Assembly: GCF_024139115.2 (NCBI RefSeq)
Contig: NC_085141.1
Location: 217,471,783-217,535,782 of the forward strand
Length of the DNA: 64,000 nt
Origin: Armigeres subalbatus
Taxonomy: Eukaryota; Arthropoda; Insecta; Diptera; Culicidae
Direction: 5' to 3'
The stretch's first letter is position 1. Every line of letters starts with the position of its first letter. Positions 52,040 to 63,439 of this stretch are shown one piece after another. Position numbers and translations under genes: made by a program. The notes beneath the pieces are model-generated. The model was not told the origin of the DNA, did no database searches, and worked only from the letters and a program-made list of their open reading frames with translations.

Positions 52040-53430
52040 CTGCCATTTTATATGTGCCACGCAATCTGCCGGATCTGGACACGTTTCACATAACACCTGT
52101 TATGATTACAAATGCAGCCACGAACTTAAAATGCCAATTCTCTGCTGTTTATTGCCGCTATATCTGTGATGTGAACTATTGGAGCCTGTTTGCAAAATTT
52201 TTAACCAATCGATTCATGACTCTAATTTTCCTACAATTTGGAAGCAATCGTTCGTCAATCCGGTACACAAAAAGGTGATAAGAGCAACGTGAAAAACTAT
52301 TGGGGTATAACTAGTATTTCTACTGCATCTAAGTTGTTCGAGATGATCACTAGAGCTATTATTCTTGAAGACATCGATGCTGAACAACATGGTTTCATGC
52401 CTGGCCGTTCTGTAACTACAAATTTGCCAAACTTCACTACGACCTGCTTTGAACAACTGGAAGGCGGATGCCAAGTGAACGTTATTTACACGATTCTAAC
52501 AGCTGCATTTGATTCAAACAACCATGATATTTTGATATTTTGTCAAATTGGCTATTCTAGTATCTGTCAGAAGAATGCTTCGAGTTAAACTTGATGCTTG
52601 TACGTACATCCTTACCATCCTTATGCTTCACCAACTCTTTGTGTGTGCCCCATAAGGAAGTAACCTAGGACCACTTGTTTTTCTCCTGTTTTTCAACGAC
52701 GTGTTACTACTGCTAGGGCCAGTCTGTAAGCTTGCCTATGCTGATGATTTGAAGTTGTTTATCATTGTCCAAACCATTGAGGTTTGTATTCGTCTGCAAA
52801 CATTGCTGGACATCTTCATCGATTGGTATAGCAGAAATAAGCTGACAGTGAGCGTTCCTAAGTGTCGGTTCCTTTCTTAGGTTCAGCGATTTGGGAGATT
52901 GCTCTCAAAAGACTTCACCGACCCTCATTGCCTGGAAGCTCTATTTTCTTGATATTCTTTAATGATGCAGTAGGGTGGTTCACATTCCAAAAATGTTCGA
53001 AAATTCTAACTCCAATATGTCTATCAACTTCTGATGACTTAACAGTCCTGGCGAAATTTCAGACAATTTGGAGGTGATTAAATGGTGGTGCAGAGGCAAT
53101 TTATGTTTATATGGGAATTTATATGGAGAAAACTTTAAATTTGTTTAAAGTAGCCTACAAATGTCAAATCGTAATGAATTAAAATGTACCACCCCAACCT
53201 TCATTTTTAGGAGTCTAGATAAAGAAGTAAATAGACATACGGGAGTTGAAATTTTTGAAATTTGGACTACTCTAATGATGCAGTCAAGGGATGGTACCTC
53301 ATCGATGAAAGCTTTTGTTCGCAGATGATTCGAAAATGTTTTTCCCAGTTAATAAACCTGTGAAGCTGCTGAAAGTTTCCAATGTATGATTGATTGTTGT
53401 CATAACTGGTGTGAAAGAAACAGTATGCAC
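52040..53430 (+). mobile_element. Jockey-clade LINE RT fragments, rearranged
   Basis: The first set, 52040-52880, reads RT in order: KGDKSNVKNYWGITSISTAS, AEQHGFMPGRSVTTNL, CQVNVIYTILTAAFDSNNHD (motif A, Asp kept), GPLVFLLFFNDV, and YADDLKLFIIVQTIEVCIRL at about 52735. The second set at 52890-53430 repeats part of the same region (SIFLIFFNDAV, then FADDSKMFFPVN at about 53315), so two decayed copies or a duplicated piece are joined. The second set is split by the insert at 52972-53272. All frames are broken. Confidence 0.8.
52960..53284. mobile_element. 301-bp insertion with 12-bp target duplication
   Basis: TAATGATGCAGT at 52960-52971 and 53273-53284 flanks 52972-53272. The insert begins AGGGTGGTTCACATTCC and includes GTTTATATGGGAATTTATAT, wording that I associate with a common mosquito repeat. 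No tRNA boxes are seen. A duplication of this length suggests LINE-type integration. Confidence 0.75.
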
Positions 53431-54639
53431 TTAAGGGGGAACATAAATTGGCAACAAACCACTACATATTACAACCCAGGTATATTTTGAATGAGTGTAT
53501 GTGGTATTCCTCGGTGTTGCACTACCACAATCACAACTTTTCGAAGGACGAAAGGAGACAGACGACACACCGCCGGTGGTACATCATTCAGAAAGCTATT
53601 TTCATCGCCCATTTTTTCATGAGGCTTAAGGTGATTATTTAAGGTGATTATACAATCAAGCCATGTGGTGAATTTCAAATTCATTACACGTTTTCTACTC
53701 ATATTATCAAAAGTTCAAATCCAGCGTAACAATTTTCGTACAATGCTGAAAATAAAGTCGATTGTTTAGCAAAAGTAAGCAAACGATCTACGGATGTTTC
53801 AACCCCATGAGCGTTGTGGTTCTTAAAATTCGTGCTCTAAATCTCTAGAAAAAGCACGTGGTTTCCAAGATGGCTGATTTGTGGCTTTGATGTATAACCA
53901 CCTTAAGCTTAAATAAATGGATGATAATCTCATTTTTGCTTTTCCATCATCAGTCTTACATGATTACTCGTTATCTGCTCAATCTATTTATCGAGCAGAT
54001 ATAGTTAATGAACTCAAAGTTATATTCAAGTCGCCTGAGCTCTGGTAATTGTGAGGCACCAGCATTTTGCGTAATTGGTTCATTTATAATTTGGCGTCAG
54101 TAGTAAGAATTTAATAATTAAATTTAATGGGGTAATAATAAACATTTTTCTATTGTTTACATTAATGAACGGTAATTTATTAATGCGGTATGAACAGTAA
54201 TTTATAAATGGTTTGATACTAGAGGGATACTAATGGTTGGTAAAATCAAAAGTTTAAGAGATCTAGAACTTTAAAAGAAGATATGTCGAAAATATGTTCA
54301 GTTCAATGAAAAATGAACCTATTTTGGACATGCCTCAGAATACTGGTTTTAAACTTACAATGTTTTGATCGAGATATGAAACTGCTTCAATTAGATTTTA
54401 ATATGTCAACAACATCATTCACATGTTTCAAATCTTTGTACAAATAAACTTACTGCTTTTGAAAGTAGTAGAAGTAGTAAACTTCAATTTTACAATGTCG
54501 TCTTAGTTTTGGTCTAATCCAGCCGGAATGGGTAAATGCGTGAAAAATTCTTTATAATTGAAATACTTTATAAGAAACAAATGTAGGAAAAACCTTATGG
54601 ATAGTTTCTTTTTAAATAAATAAAACAGAATCACCGTCT
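53431..54639. other. AT-rich spacer
   Basis: Overlapping short frames at 53448-53702 on both strands, neither convincing. The rest has no signal beyond AT-rich runs. Confidence 0.45.
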
Positions 54640-54850
54640 TCGACCAGAGGTCGCACAGACTGAACACTTACCATCTAGCATGAGACAACGGACAGGACAT
54701 TCACACAACACCCAGTGGACCAGTGGAGAACTTTTTGTTTTACGAAAAGTTTTCTCCTTACCGGGGCGGGAATCGAACCCACACTCCACAGCACATGCGT
54801 CTAGACGATTGATGTCGCTAACCGCACGGCCACGAAGCCCACAATAAAAT
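54640..54850 (-). mobile_element. tRNA-derived SINE
   Basis: On the minus strand from 54841: GGGCTTCGTGGCCGTGCGGT and TAGCG (A box), ACGCATGTGCTGTGG, then GTGGGTTCGATTCCCGCCCC (B box). After it come a non-tRNA body (CACTGGTCCACTGGGTG) and the end ACGGTGATTCTG before an AT-rich tail. The tRNA-like part resembles Leu/Ser-type tRNAs (GTGGCCGNGNGGTTA). Several Aedes SINEs are tRNA-derived; the exact family is not assigned. Confidence 0.75.
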
Positions 54851-54949
54851 TTAAATGTTGCATGTTATCTTCAGTTTTGTGTGCTATAAATACAAAATTC
54901 AGCTAGGTGGTCCAAAATAAGAGCCCGGTCCAAAATACAGCCGTTACCC

Positions 54950-56500
54950 TACTTGCTCCAGGAAATCCTTTTTAAATTCTTTTAGTAAATTCCTGCAGAA
55001 ATTATTCCGAAAATAATGTTGAAAAAAATTCATCCGGAAAATTATTATTTTTTGGAGGAGTTTCTAACGGAAATTTCAAAGGATTTTCTGAAGAATTTTG
55101 TAAGGAATTTCTATTTCTATTTGAAGAAACTCCCAAAATAATTTCCAAATGATATTTATTAAGGATTCTTAACGGAATTCTAAAGGATTTTCTTTTACGA
55201 ACGAATTTGAAAAGGAATCTCCGAAGATCTATAGAAATTTCTGTTAGAATTGCTTAATAAACCCGAAGGAATAACCGAGGGAATACCTAAAAGAATTCTC
55301 GAAAAAAAATCCTGGTGGAAGTTCTGAATGAATTCCTGAGGGAAATTTCGAAGGAATTTCAAGAATTTCTTCCTAGAGTTTACAAAGGGATTTCTTGAGA
55401 AAGTTCTGGCAGAGTTCTTAAAATGTATTCCGAAGAAATTCGTGAAAGAATTTTCAAAGGTAGTCCTAAAACAATTTTCGTAGGTGTTGTAGGTACTAAA
55501 AAATCCTAGTAGAAGGATCTTTCGAATTTTGTGTATAATTCCTTCTTTTAATCTTCGACGGAATATCATAATGCACATCCAATTTTTCGATTTATCTCCT
55601 ATGTAATTTCCGAAGGATTTTGAGAAGAAATCCCAAGGAATTTCGAAAGAATTCTTCGGAAATACCTATTGGAAAATCCTTCGGGAATTCCATCAGGAAT
55701 ACTTACGGAAATTTTTTGAGGAATAGCTACAGAAATTGTTTTAGGAATACCTTCGGAAATCGTTTAAGGGGCTTTCCATAAATTGTCCACGTGGTACATG
55801 GACAGCCTCTAAGAAGAAATCTTTCAGAAATTTCTTAAGAAAATCCACGAAAAGTCCAAATTATTTGCGGAAGTACCTTTCAACTCTTTTTGAAATTCCT
55901 TTTGAAAACTTTATTGGAAATTTGTTTAGAGCTCCTACGGAAACCTCTTCAGAAATTCCTTCAAGATTACCTATAGAAATCATTTCAGGAAAACCTTCCA
56001 AAATTTATTTAGAAGAATTCCTTGGAAATTGCAGCCGAAATTGAATAAAGAACTCTTTCATTTTTGTTTAATGATTTTCCTCAGAGATCCCTTCCGAAAC
56101 TTTCATTTCTCGAAATTCATTCACACATTATTTTAGGAATCGTTCAGAAACTAATAAAAAATCTTCTAACAAAATTTACGGAATAATTTCTGCAGCAATT
56201 TTAAAAGGAGTTTTGTATGGTTTTACTAAAAGCAAGAGGAGGTCTCGAAGGAATATCCGGATGAATTTACAAAGGCCCCACCAGAGAATTTTTGGAGGAT
56301 TTTCAAAAGAAAGAGATTATTGAAGAAATTCCTGGAGAAATTTCTGAATAAGTTTTCAAAGAAACTTCCGCAACACAACTTAAATATTTCGGAAAGATTT
56401 TGCAATAATTATTCTAAAAGAATTGCTAAAGTTATTTTTGAAGGAATTATTACAGTAATTTACGAAGGAATTTCCAATAGAATTTTTGAAAAAATACCGC
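54950..56500. repeat. Degenerate GGAATTTC-type repeat, about 1.5 kb
   Basis: Words such as GAAGGAATTTC, GGAAATTCCT, CGAAGGAAT, TTTCGGAAAT and their inverses recur every 25-35 bp, with strong drift. The core is palindromic (GGAATTCC, GGAAATTTCC). A similar but shorter tract is at 63110-63400. Frames over it (55195-55578 minus, 56320-56505 plus) are repeat shadows, although the minus frame gives a repetitive F-rich peptide. Confidence 0.75.
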
Positions 56501-56541
56501 TTTGATTCCGAACACTCGTCACATAGAGATTTATATGAAAT

Positions 56542-56811
56542 ACTAGCCGAACCTGCCCGATCTTGCTCGGGTTGTTTTTTCTTCATTCAAAGTGTCAATT
56601 GTTTAGTCGTCGCCCTCTAGATCGATTTCAGTTCGAGCTAAATGGTTTTTTGCACTATTGAAAGCGTAATATTTTTACATTTGTTCAACTTTCCTAGCAA
56701 AATGTTCTATCTTTTCATTTCATACATATAAACACAACTGATTCCAAAACGAATCGATTAGTGAGGAAATCTTGCCTCAAAGGAAATGTAAACTAATTTT
56801 TATATATAGAA
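56542..56811 (+). mobile_element. Dispersed short repeat, TAGCCGAACCTGCCCG start, TATATATAGA end
   Basis: It starts ACTAGCCGAACCTGCCCGAT and TTGCTCGGGTTG, and ends CTAATTTTTATATATAGAAA. Its architecture matches the repeats at 19001, 30656, 59136 and 60741: a CTAG-like start, CCCGGC/GCCCG near the start and a TTTTTATATATAGA end. This looks like an old, diverged member. Confidence 0.55.
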
Positions 56812-57639
56812 AAGATTTCGTTATTCTTGCATAAATAAGCGAATTTTCCTGGCGGGCGTGGAGATCAAGGATATTATAGTTGCCAAAAATGAGATATCGT
56901 TGAAATTTTGCATTTTAGTGCTTTTAAGGTGTTGCGATGCTCTGAATTTGAATCAAAGTGTTCATAATTTGAGACAAATTTTATTATGGATGTTCGGCAT
57001 TTGAGACAAATAAAATCATTCAGCAGATCGGCAGAATAAACTCATTCAGTATTTGTAGTTACAATCAATGAAATTTGAATATCAAGCACTTATATAAAAA
57101 TTCAATTATTTCGCTTGCTGATGAAAACTATTGATCTATTGAAATATTTTAATTCATGTGCCATAAAGACCTCTGAAGTGAAAAATGTGCTTAAGACACA
57201 TTCCAGCGTAACGCGACACCATGAGGAGCCGACTTTCAGCGAGAAATTTGGTCTGCATTCGAAAATTAGCCTCGGGGACATATGATTAAACAGGTGTAAA
57301 ATTATCCTCACTGAATTTCCTTTCTGATAGAATATTCATTTTGAGATTTTTCGCTTTGAATATGATAAATATAGCTCGCTGCATTTCGTAACGCGACACC
57401 ATCGCTGAATTGCACTGCTTCGAATTTTGAAATGCAATTGCGTTTTTTAGCTCTGGTATACGGTTTGGAGTCTCAATTTATTCTAAGCATTTCTCGTATA
57501 CATTAACAGAAATGAGGCTGTGAATTAAAATCGTAGGAAAAAACGGAAATTATAATATTTCCATTATTCTGAATTGATATGAACACCGCAGCGTTACGCT
57601 GATCGACAAACAGTGTCCTGCAAATGGTGTCGCGTTACG

Positions 57640-59135
57640 CAAACGTGTTTATCGTTGATAGAATACGTAATTTCAGCCGATTTCGATGCGACATGTTATA
57701 TTATCACATTATCTATCGTTGAATGTAGTTCGAATTGGTGGTTATGATTTGGAGTTTCGGTTATTAAAGTTTGAGGGACTAACCGGCACAAATATAGAAC
57801 TGAACCAATTCCATTCATATCACATATCTAGTTTTAAAACAAAATAAATGGTAATGGGTTTTCCTATTTTTATATTAGTCACACCCAAGTATGACCTGGA
57901 TCGGTTTTTAAGTACGTGGTCAGACGACCGATCCCCCTAGAAGTGAGTTTTTTTTAGATTGAAAAGTTCTATATTGTCTTTTTTCTACGTTAATCATTTT
58001 GAAAGGTGATGATGGCCCAAGAAGCTTAGCAATGTTGAAGAGGAATATTTCTGTTTTTCTTGTTCTTTCTTCACGTTTCTATTGGAACGCGGTCTGTTTT
58101 CAACTTTTGATTTATTTCCGAAAAGATTGGTTTCCACCTCATGTCTCAACCAATGTTTATCATAAGAACGTATGCGTCGTGCTCTGAGTGCACTACTTTC
58201 AACTACATTTTAAATCTTTACGCTCTCATCAACACTACTCAGAAAATAAATACTCAATTTTGAAAATAGTGTAAAATAGGTGTAAAATAATTGTCTTATT
58301 GTATACCTATTCATTCAAGTCAAAGCGAAGTTATTAACGAGATTTTTAGCCCAAGGCTGGTTCATCTCGATTAACATAACATGGGAATATATTTTTTTTC
58401 AATTTATCACTCAGCAACTCTCTGTTAACCTTTTTGGATAGGCCCTTATTCTTGCAGTGGATTAGTGAAGTTTTTTTGCCTGATGCTATTCATTATATTT
58501 TCGACTGCCGGTGATCAACACTCTTAAATTATTTCACCGATATTGACTGTGAAAATCTTTGTTAAGGTTCTTAAGATGAAGTATCGACTAAATTGACGTA
58601 TGTTTACGGCATCCTTTGAGCGCTAACGTAATCGGCTGTGACGATCTCTGTCAAAGAATAAAAAATGCCGAGCTAGTGAGTGAGTAAAAAACATGACTGC
58701 GGCTCCGTAACGCTTCACGTCAAATGAGCCTTTCAAATAAACGAACCATTGAAAAAATATAATCATTCTTGGTATCCACAAACAAGTCTGACGGTTCGTG
58801 AGATTGTTGAAGAAAATTGTGTTCGTCAGCAAACCGTTCGTTACGTTTACTCATATGAATGGCATGGTGATGTTGCGTGGAAAAGAGAGAGCTTTAAAAA
58901 AGCCTCACAATTTATTCGAATAAAAAAACTCAGTTTCACGTGACAACACCAAATATTTGTAATTTCCCACCACTCCGTAACATTTTTGACCAATTTTTTG
59001 TAGTTTGGACAGTTACCAAATGACACACCCCGTTACACCCCCAATTTTGTTACGCTATTTATGTACAAGCCCTAAATTACTTAAAAGGAACCATTGTGAT
59101 AATATATCAATAAACCGAAAGCATTTTATCCCTTA
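57640..59135. other. AT-rich spacer, no supported gene
   Basis: Frames at 57999-58187 and 58749-58943 are short and unrecognised. 58960-59080 (CTCCGTAACATTTTTGACC, ACACCCCGTTACACCCCC, TTTTGTTACGC) reads like a dispersed repeat, but its ends are not visible. Confidence 0.4.
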
Positions 59136-59398
59136 CTAGTTGACCCGGCAGACGTTGTCCTGCATAGTAGGCGAAAATGCGCGTTGTGAACTGCCCATGC
59201 GAAATATCCATACGAATCGTAATTTTAGCTTTTCCCGATTAACTCAGCCTTACTCGTGATTTTCGCAAAGGTAAATATCGTATAAACCCGTCGGAAATGA
59301 TAACGAATGTAACTGCTGAAGGAATGACGAAAATCCATCCAGCCGTTTTTGAGTTATGCGGATACGAACACAGACCATTTCATTTTTATTATATAGAA
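59136..59398 (+). mobile_element. 263-bp dispersed repeat, TAGTTGACCCGGCAGACG family, copy 2
   Basis: It matches 30656-30918 end to end at the same length. The first 60 bp differ only slightly, and the last 50 bp (ATCCATCCAGCCGTTTTTGA, TTATGCGGAT, then TTTTTATTATATAGA) are almost identical. Confidence 0.8.
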
Positions 59399-59439
59399 GA
59401 TTACAGAAGCACATTCAATTCGCGTAACGCGACACCATA

Positions 59440-60740
59440 TTTTTGTACTTAGTGTAACTTCATGGAAAATGCTCCGATTTTGGATCTTAATACACGAAAA
59501 GAAAGCTCTTTACGAGTACTAAGAGAATTCCAAATATTACTTTTCCAATGTTCATACTTTTTGCACATAACATATAGGCATCTTCGCCATGGAATGTGGT
59601 CCTTCCATGATTTTGAAACGCTAGCGAACCTAACGGTGGAAGTCAAACTTTACTGAACCCCGTGCATAAGACAGAGCAGCATCGCATGCTTCGATGTCTC
59701 TTTCTTTCACCATGGATATACGGGAGTGCCTTTCGTCGATTGTTGATCCGCAAAGAGCCTACTTTGAAAATTGCAGTTTGTTCTATCATGCCTATCTGTT
59801 TTGTGCTTTTTGTATAGTATCAATTATAGGGTAGAATACGGCATTGGCAGGGTGCGACAGTTGTTGGCACCCTCAACAATATTTGCATTTTCCAGCAAAC
59901 ATACACTATTTATGAACATAATTTTGATTCCATCACACAATTTCAAGTCTAATCTTTCATTTAAATAAGTTGTTTGTGTAAAAGTAGCAAGATTTGATGA
60001 GTTAGTCATCGAAACAAATTTGCACCTTCGAAATCCTTGCCATTATTGCATTGCCAAAGAAAGCAGCGCACGAATAGCAAACTGGTACTTACTTTTTTGG
60101 ATCGCCTGTTTCTCCTCTTTATTGCGTTTGACACGACAAATTAAGTACGTACACTACTTTTTACACTTTATCACCACTTGATTATTACCACAAAGAGCAA
60201 ATTTATGCAATATTTGCTCTATTTTTCACTAAATAAAATCGGGACTGTTCGTTTTCTTTGACAGCAGCACACTTCGGAATAGAGCGAGAGAATGTGTTTG
60301 TGAGCATATCAAACACACACTAAAAAGATATCACGCACAATTCTATGTGATTTGATTTTAGCAAAAATACGAACAAAATATCCGGCGATGGCATTTATTT
60401 AAAAAAGTGTTAAAATACAAATGTTTCTATTCGGATTTTTACGCAGACCATGGATTATATTAAAAGTGATAGCAACACCGTAGTGTTTTAACCCTGACTG
60501 ACAGGACCGCTTTCCTTTTGCAACTTCAATACTTTCCAAGCCCATTAAAAAAATCATAACCATTCCCGTACATAGCACATTTCAACCATAAATAATTGCC
60601 TACTTTTAGGGTATTATCTATTATTCAACTGTGAAACGTAGTGTAAGAATGGGGTGGCTCCAGCGGCTGGATAGGACATTGCTGTCCATTATTCAACATA
60701 TGAAGACTCACGAGGTGGAATATATTGTTAATATACTATA
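59440..60740. other. AT-rich spacer, no supported gene
   Basis: Frames of about 60-70 codons on both strands (for example 59449-59646 against 59462-59656) overlap and cancel each other as evidence. No RNA gene or repeat ends are seen. Confidence 0.45.
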
Positions 60741-61042
60741 CTACCAGAACCGACGAGCTTCGTTTTACCTGAAATTGATTAATTATATATTTTTTACATT
60801 ATTTAAAAGACGGTTGAATAGACGAAATTTGCAGATTTAGGTTCCATTTTTTAGATTAATTTTCGATTAAAGCAGAAATTTGTACATTATTTGTATGGGA
60901 GCCCCCCCCCTCAAGAAGAGGAGGGGTCTAATACCATCATAAGAATCTTTATCGTTCCCAAAAACCTCTACATACAAATGTTCATGCCGTTTCCTAATCT
61001 ATAAGGGCAGACAGACAAAAATTCTTTCTTATGTGTATAGAT
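60741..61042 (+). mobile_element. Dispersed short repeat related to 19001-19252
   Basis: It starts ACTACCAGAACCGACGAGCT and CGTTTTACC. The centre is TTTGTATGGGAGCCCCCCCC, and the end CAGACAGACAAAAATTCTTT with ATGTGTATAGATTTGG. Shared wording with 19001-19252 is clear in the centre and at the end. Confidence 0.7.
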
Positions 61043-61184
61043 TTGGTTTTACGTAGTTTACGTCGAGCGGTCGTGTCTTGTACACAACCACCATGATTTT
61101 TTTTATGAAACAAACATATCATGTAAGGACCGCAAAGAGCAAGTTGTATATTTGAAACTGGTTGATAGATTTTTACTCACGACT

Positions 61185-61353
61185 CTTATGGAACGTACAC
61201 ACCGTCAATCAGTTTGACCAACATGACCGCCAACTGTCAAATGGTTGTTCGAACAACTTCACACACGTTCAAACAAAGCAGCAACCAAAGCGTTTTCCTC
61301 GGGGCGGAGTCAATGTTCGTCAAACTGCTTGACTGGTATGTACGTTGCATAAG
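61185..61353. mobile_element. 169-bp MITE, CTTATG(G/C)AACGTACA termini
   Basis: The left end CTTATGGAACGTACACACC then GTCAATCAGTTTGAC matches the inverse of the right end (CTTATGCAACGTACATACC, then AGTCAAGCAGTTTGAC) over about 35 bp with a few differences. The interior includes two CAAATGGTTG/GTTCGAACAAC-like small dyads. Non-coding. Confidence 0.85.
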
Positions 61354-62511
61354 GCATTACAAAAGACAAAAGATGTAAATCTTGGCAGCGGACAAAAAGC
61401 ATATAAGTTCCCTTCTCCAACATGGCCAACATTATTCAAATAGGATGAAAATGGTAAAAGTTATGAAAATGTCAATATACACACTGAAATGTCAATATAC
61501 ACTAGTACCCTATCTGCCATTCACGTCTGTTTTTTGATGGCTGCATAAGGGTTAAATTTGTTTTACAATGTGTTTAAATGCTTTTGCCTATCTGTCTACA
61601 TGACATAAAATTGATGCCAAAGCTAAAAATTGATGGTTTGTTTTAAGCCAGTTTTGATAATTAATAAAATTTGTTCCAAAATTGAGTGACGCGAAATGAG
61701 CGTGCGGCCGATTAATATGAATGAATTTTACTACTGGAGGATATAAACAACCAGCATTTGGCACCAATACATTACCAGTTTTCTACTTCCATGTCTAGTT
61801 GCTAAAGAGAGCAAACTCACTGCTGATAAAAGAAATTGCTATGCCAATAGAAGAAACGTTGACCTGTTACTTTATATTAAATTTACTGAGTTTGTGGTAA
61901 AAGCTGTTATATTTAGTGAACACCAATCATCAAAGAAAGAGCATACAAATGTATACCAGGTCAACTGTACCTGTGTTTTAGTGTAATTATTCATTATTTT
62001 TATCATTCAATTTGGCGAATGTCTTAGATTGCCAAGAATAGGTATTTTCCCCTACCACTATTTTCGTAACGCGACACCATTTCAATGTCACTGTTTTTAA
62101 AGTACAAATATTTCATGTAAAATAAAATTTTCGAAGCAATACAAAGTGCACACAAAAAGATCATTTAAAACTGTATTTAATTACGTATTCACCAATACAT
62201 TTGCACCCAAATAGGTGCGATAGAGCACATTTGTAAAAAAAAATGATTAGGGAGTCTTTTTTCATACTAAAAATCTGGTACTTTAATTGGCCATTAAACA
62301 ATGTTCCCAAAACATTTTTCAATGGAAGAAATGTTTTTCTTGTAATTCAATATGTATGTTTTCGTGTCCTACAGTTATTGGATCCTTATTTTTAGTTTGA
62401 AATTTTGGTCCCTTGGTGTACAAGTGCGTGGATTGTGTCTTAAGTGTTCGGAATAAGAATCAAAACGGTACCGAATTTATTCAAAACAAATTCAAGGAAA
62501 ACGAGTTTTTT
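61354..62511. other. AT-rich spacer
   Basis: ATGTCAATATACAC is tandemly repeated at about 61469 and 61489. The fifth exact GTAACGCGACACCAT copy lies at 62066. No gene is seen. Confidence 0.45.
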
Positions 62512-63100
62512 TAGAGCAATTTTGGCCTATAGTATAATTGGCATAATTGCCATATGGGAGAAATACCTGTGTCCCATTCCTGGAAGTTGGATCAGCAAGG
62601 AGTGTCACCAATCTTCTTAGCAATGTCACTCCCAACGTCATCTTTTCATATGCTCCCTAATGTGGAACGGTTGGTACGGCTGTCCCCGTTCCTTCCTTTC
62701 GTGAATTCAAAACTTTTTGTTGATCATGTTATTCATAACTGAATAATCTGATTGCCGGGAAGTTATGAATTATCTCCCAATTTCAAGCCTGCACGGTGGG
62801 CCGTTTTAATATTTGTGTCATATTGATGATATGCTGCAACTATTAATACTGACAAGAAAATGCTCGAGAACACAACCGACATTTCCAGGATGCTTTTCAA
62901 TACTGGCTGTGCATGTGCTAAGAAAAGACAAGAGCAATTTTGGCGTATAGTATTAAGAAACTGGTGGGAATATATTTTGATGGGACAATATTTTTTTGAA
63001 CGGGAGTCTAAGGCAACGCTAAATTTGCAATACCTTCGCCGCAATATTATTAAACAGAAACATACACATAAAATTCTTTGAGACATGCTCAAACAAACTC
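62512..63100. other. Stretch with a 24-bp direct repeat and unassigned frames
   Basis: AGAGCAATTTTGGC(C/G)TATAG + TAT occurs at about 62512 and 62930. A 73-codon plus frame starting at ATG 62860 (QEQFWRIVLRNWWEYILMGQ) reads somewhat protein-like, but an opposing 109-codon frame covers it. Neither is recognised. Confidence 0.35.
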
Positions 63101-63109
63101 TCTGGAATT

Positions 63110-63400
63110 TTTAGGAGAAACTCTTCGCAGTTTCCACGGAAAATTCTTCAGAGTTTCCGCAGGAGATTCTTTAAAATGTAGATTTCAACAAAAATATCTT
63201 GGAATTTCAACGAAAAATGGTTCGGAATTTCCGTAGAAAATAAACAGAACCCGCAAGCGATTTTTTTAAAATTAATTTTGAAATTTTCATCGGAGTTTCC
63301 ACGGAAAATTTCTAAAATTTCAACTAAAATTCTTCAAAATTTCTTTTTTTTTATTTTTACTGGATTTTTTTCGGTATTTCAACGGAAAATTTTAAAGGAA
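63110..63400. repeat. Degenerate TTTCCACGGAAAATTC-type repeat
   Basis: GTTTCCACGGAAAATTCTTC, AGTTTCCGCAGGAGATTC, GAATTTCAACGAAAAATGG and GAATTTCCGTAGAAAA follow each other at about 35-40 bp. It is the same style as 54950-56500. Confidence 0.7.
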
Positions 63401-63439
63401 TGTCTGCGTACTGTCCATAATAAGTCCTTTGGAAATTCC

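Larger units (their letters stand above)
57208..62080. repeat. Scattered 15-mer GTAACGCGACACCAT, five copies
   Basis: Exact copies lie at 57208-57222, 57388-57402, 59424-59438 and 62066-62080, with one inverted at 57624-57638. Flanks differ at every site apart from a frequent TTCGT or GCGT start. Weaker relatives (AGCGTTACGCTG at 57590, CCGTAACGCTTCACGTC at about 58706) occur between them. Confidence 0.85.

Noticed and set aside
54765..54841. Functional tRNA-Leu/Ser gene
   Set aside because: The acceptor pairs only partly, and the block continues into a SINE body.
55195..55578. 127-codon F/N-rich minus frame
   Set aside because: It lies completely in the degenerate GGAATTTC repeat.
62860..63081. 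73-codon plus frame with Trp-rich text
   Set aside because: Somewhat protein-like, but unrecognised, short, and opposed by a longer minus frame; not enough to call a gene.
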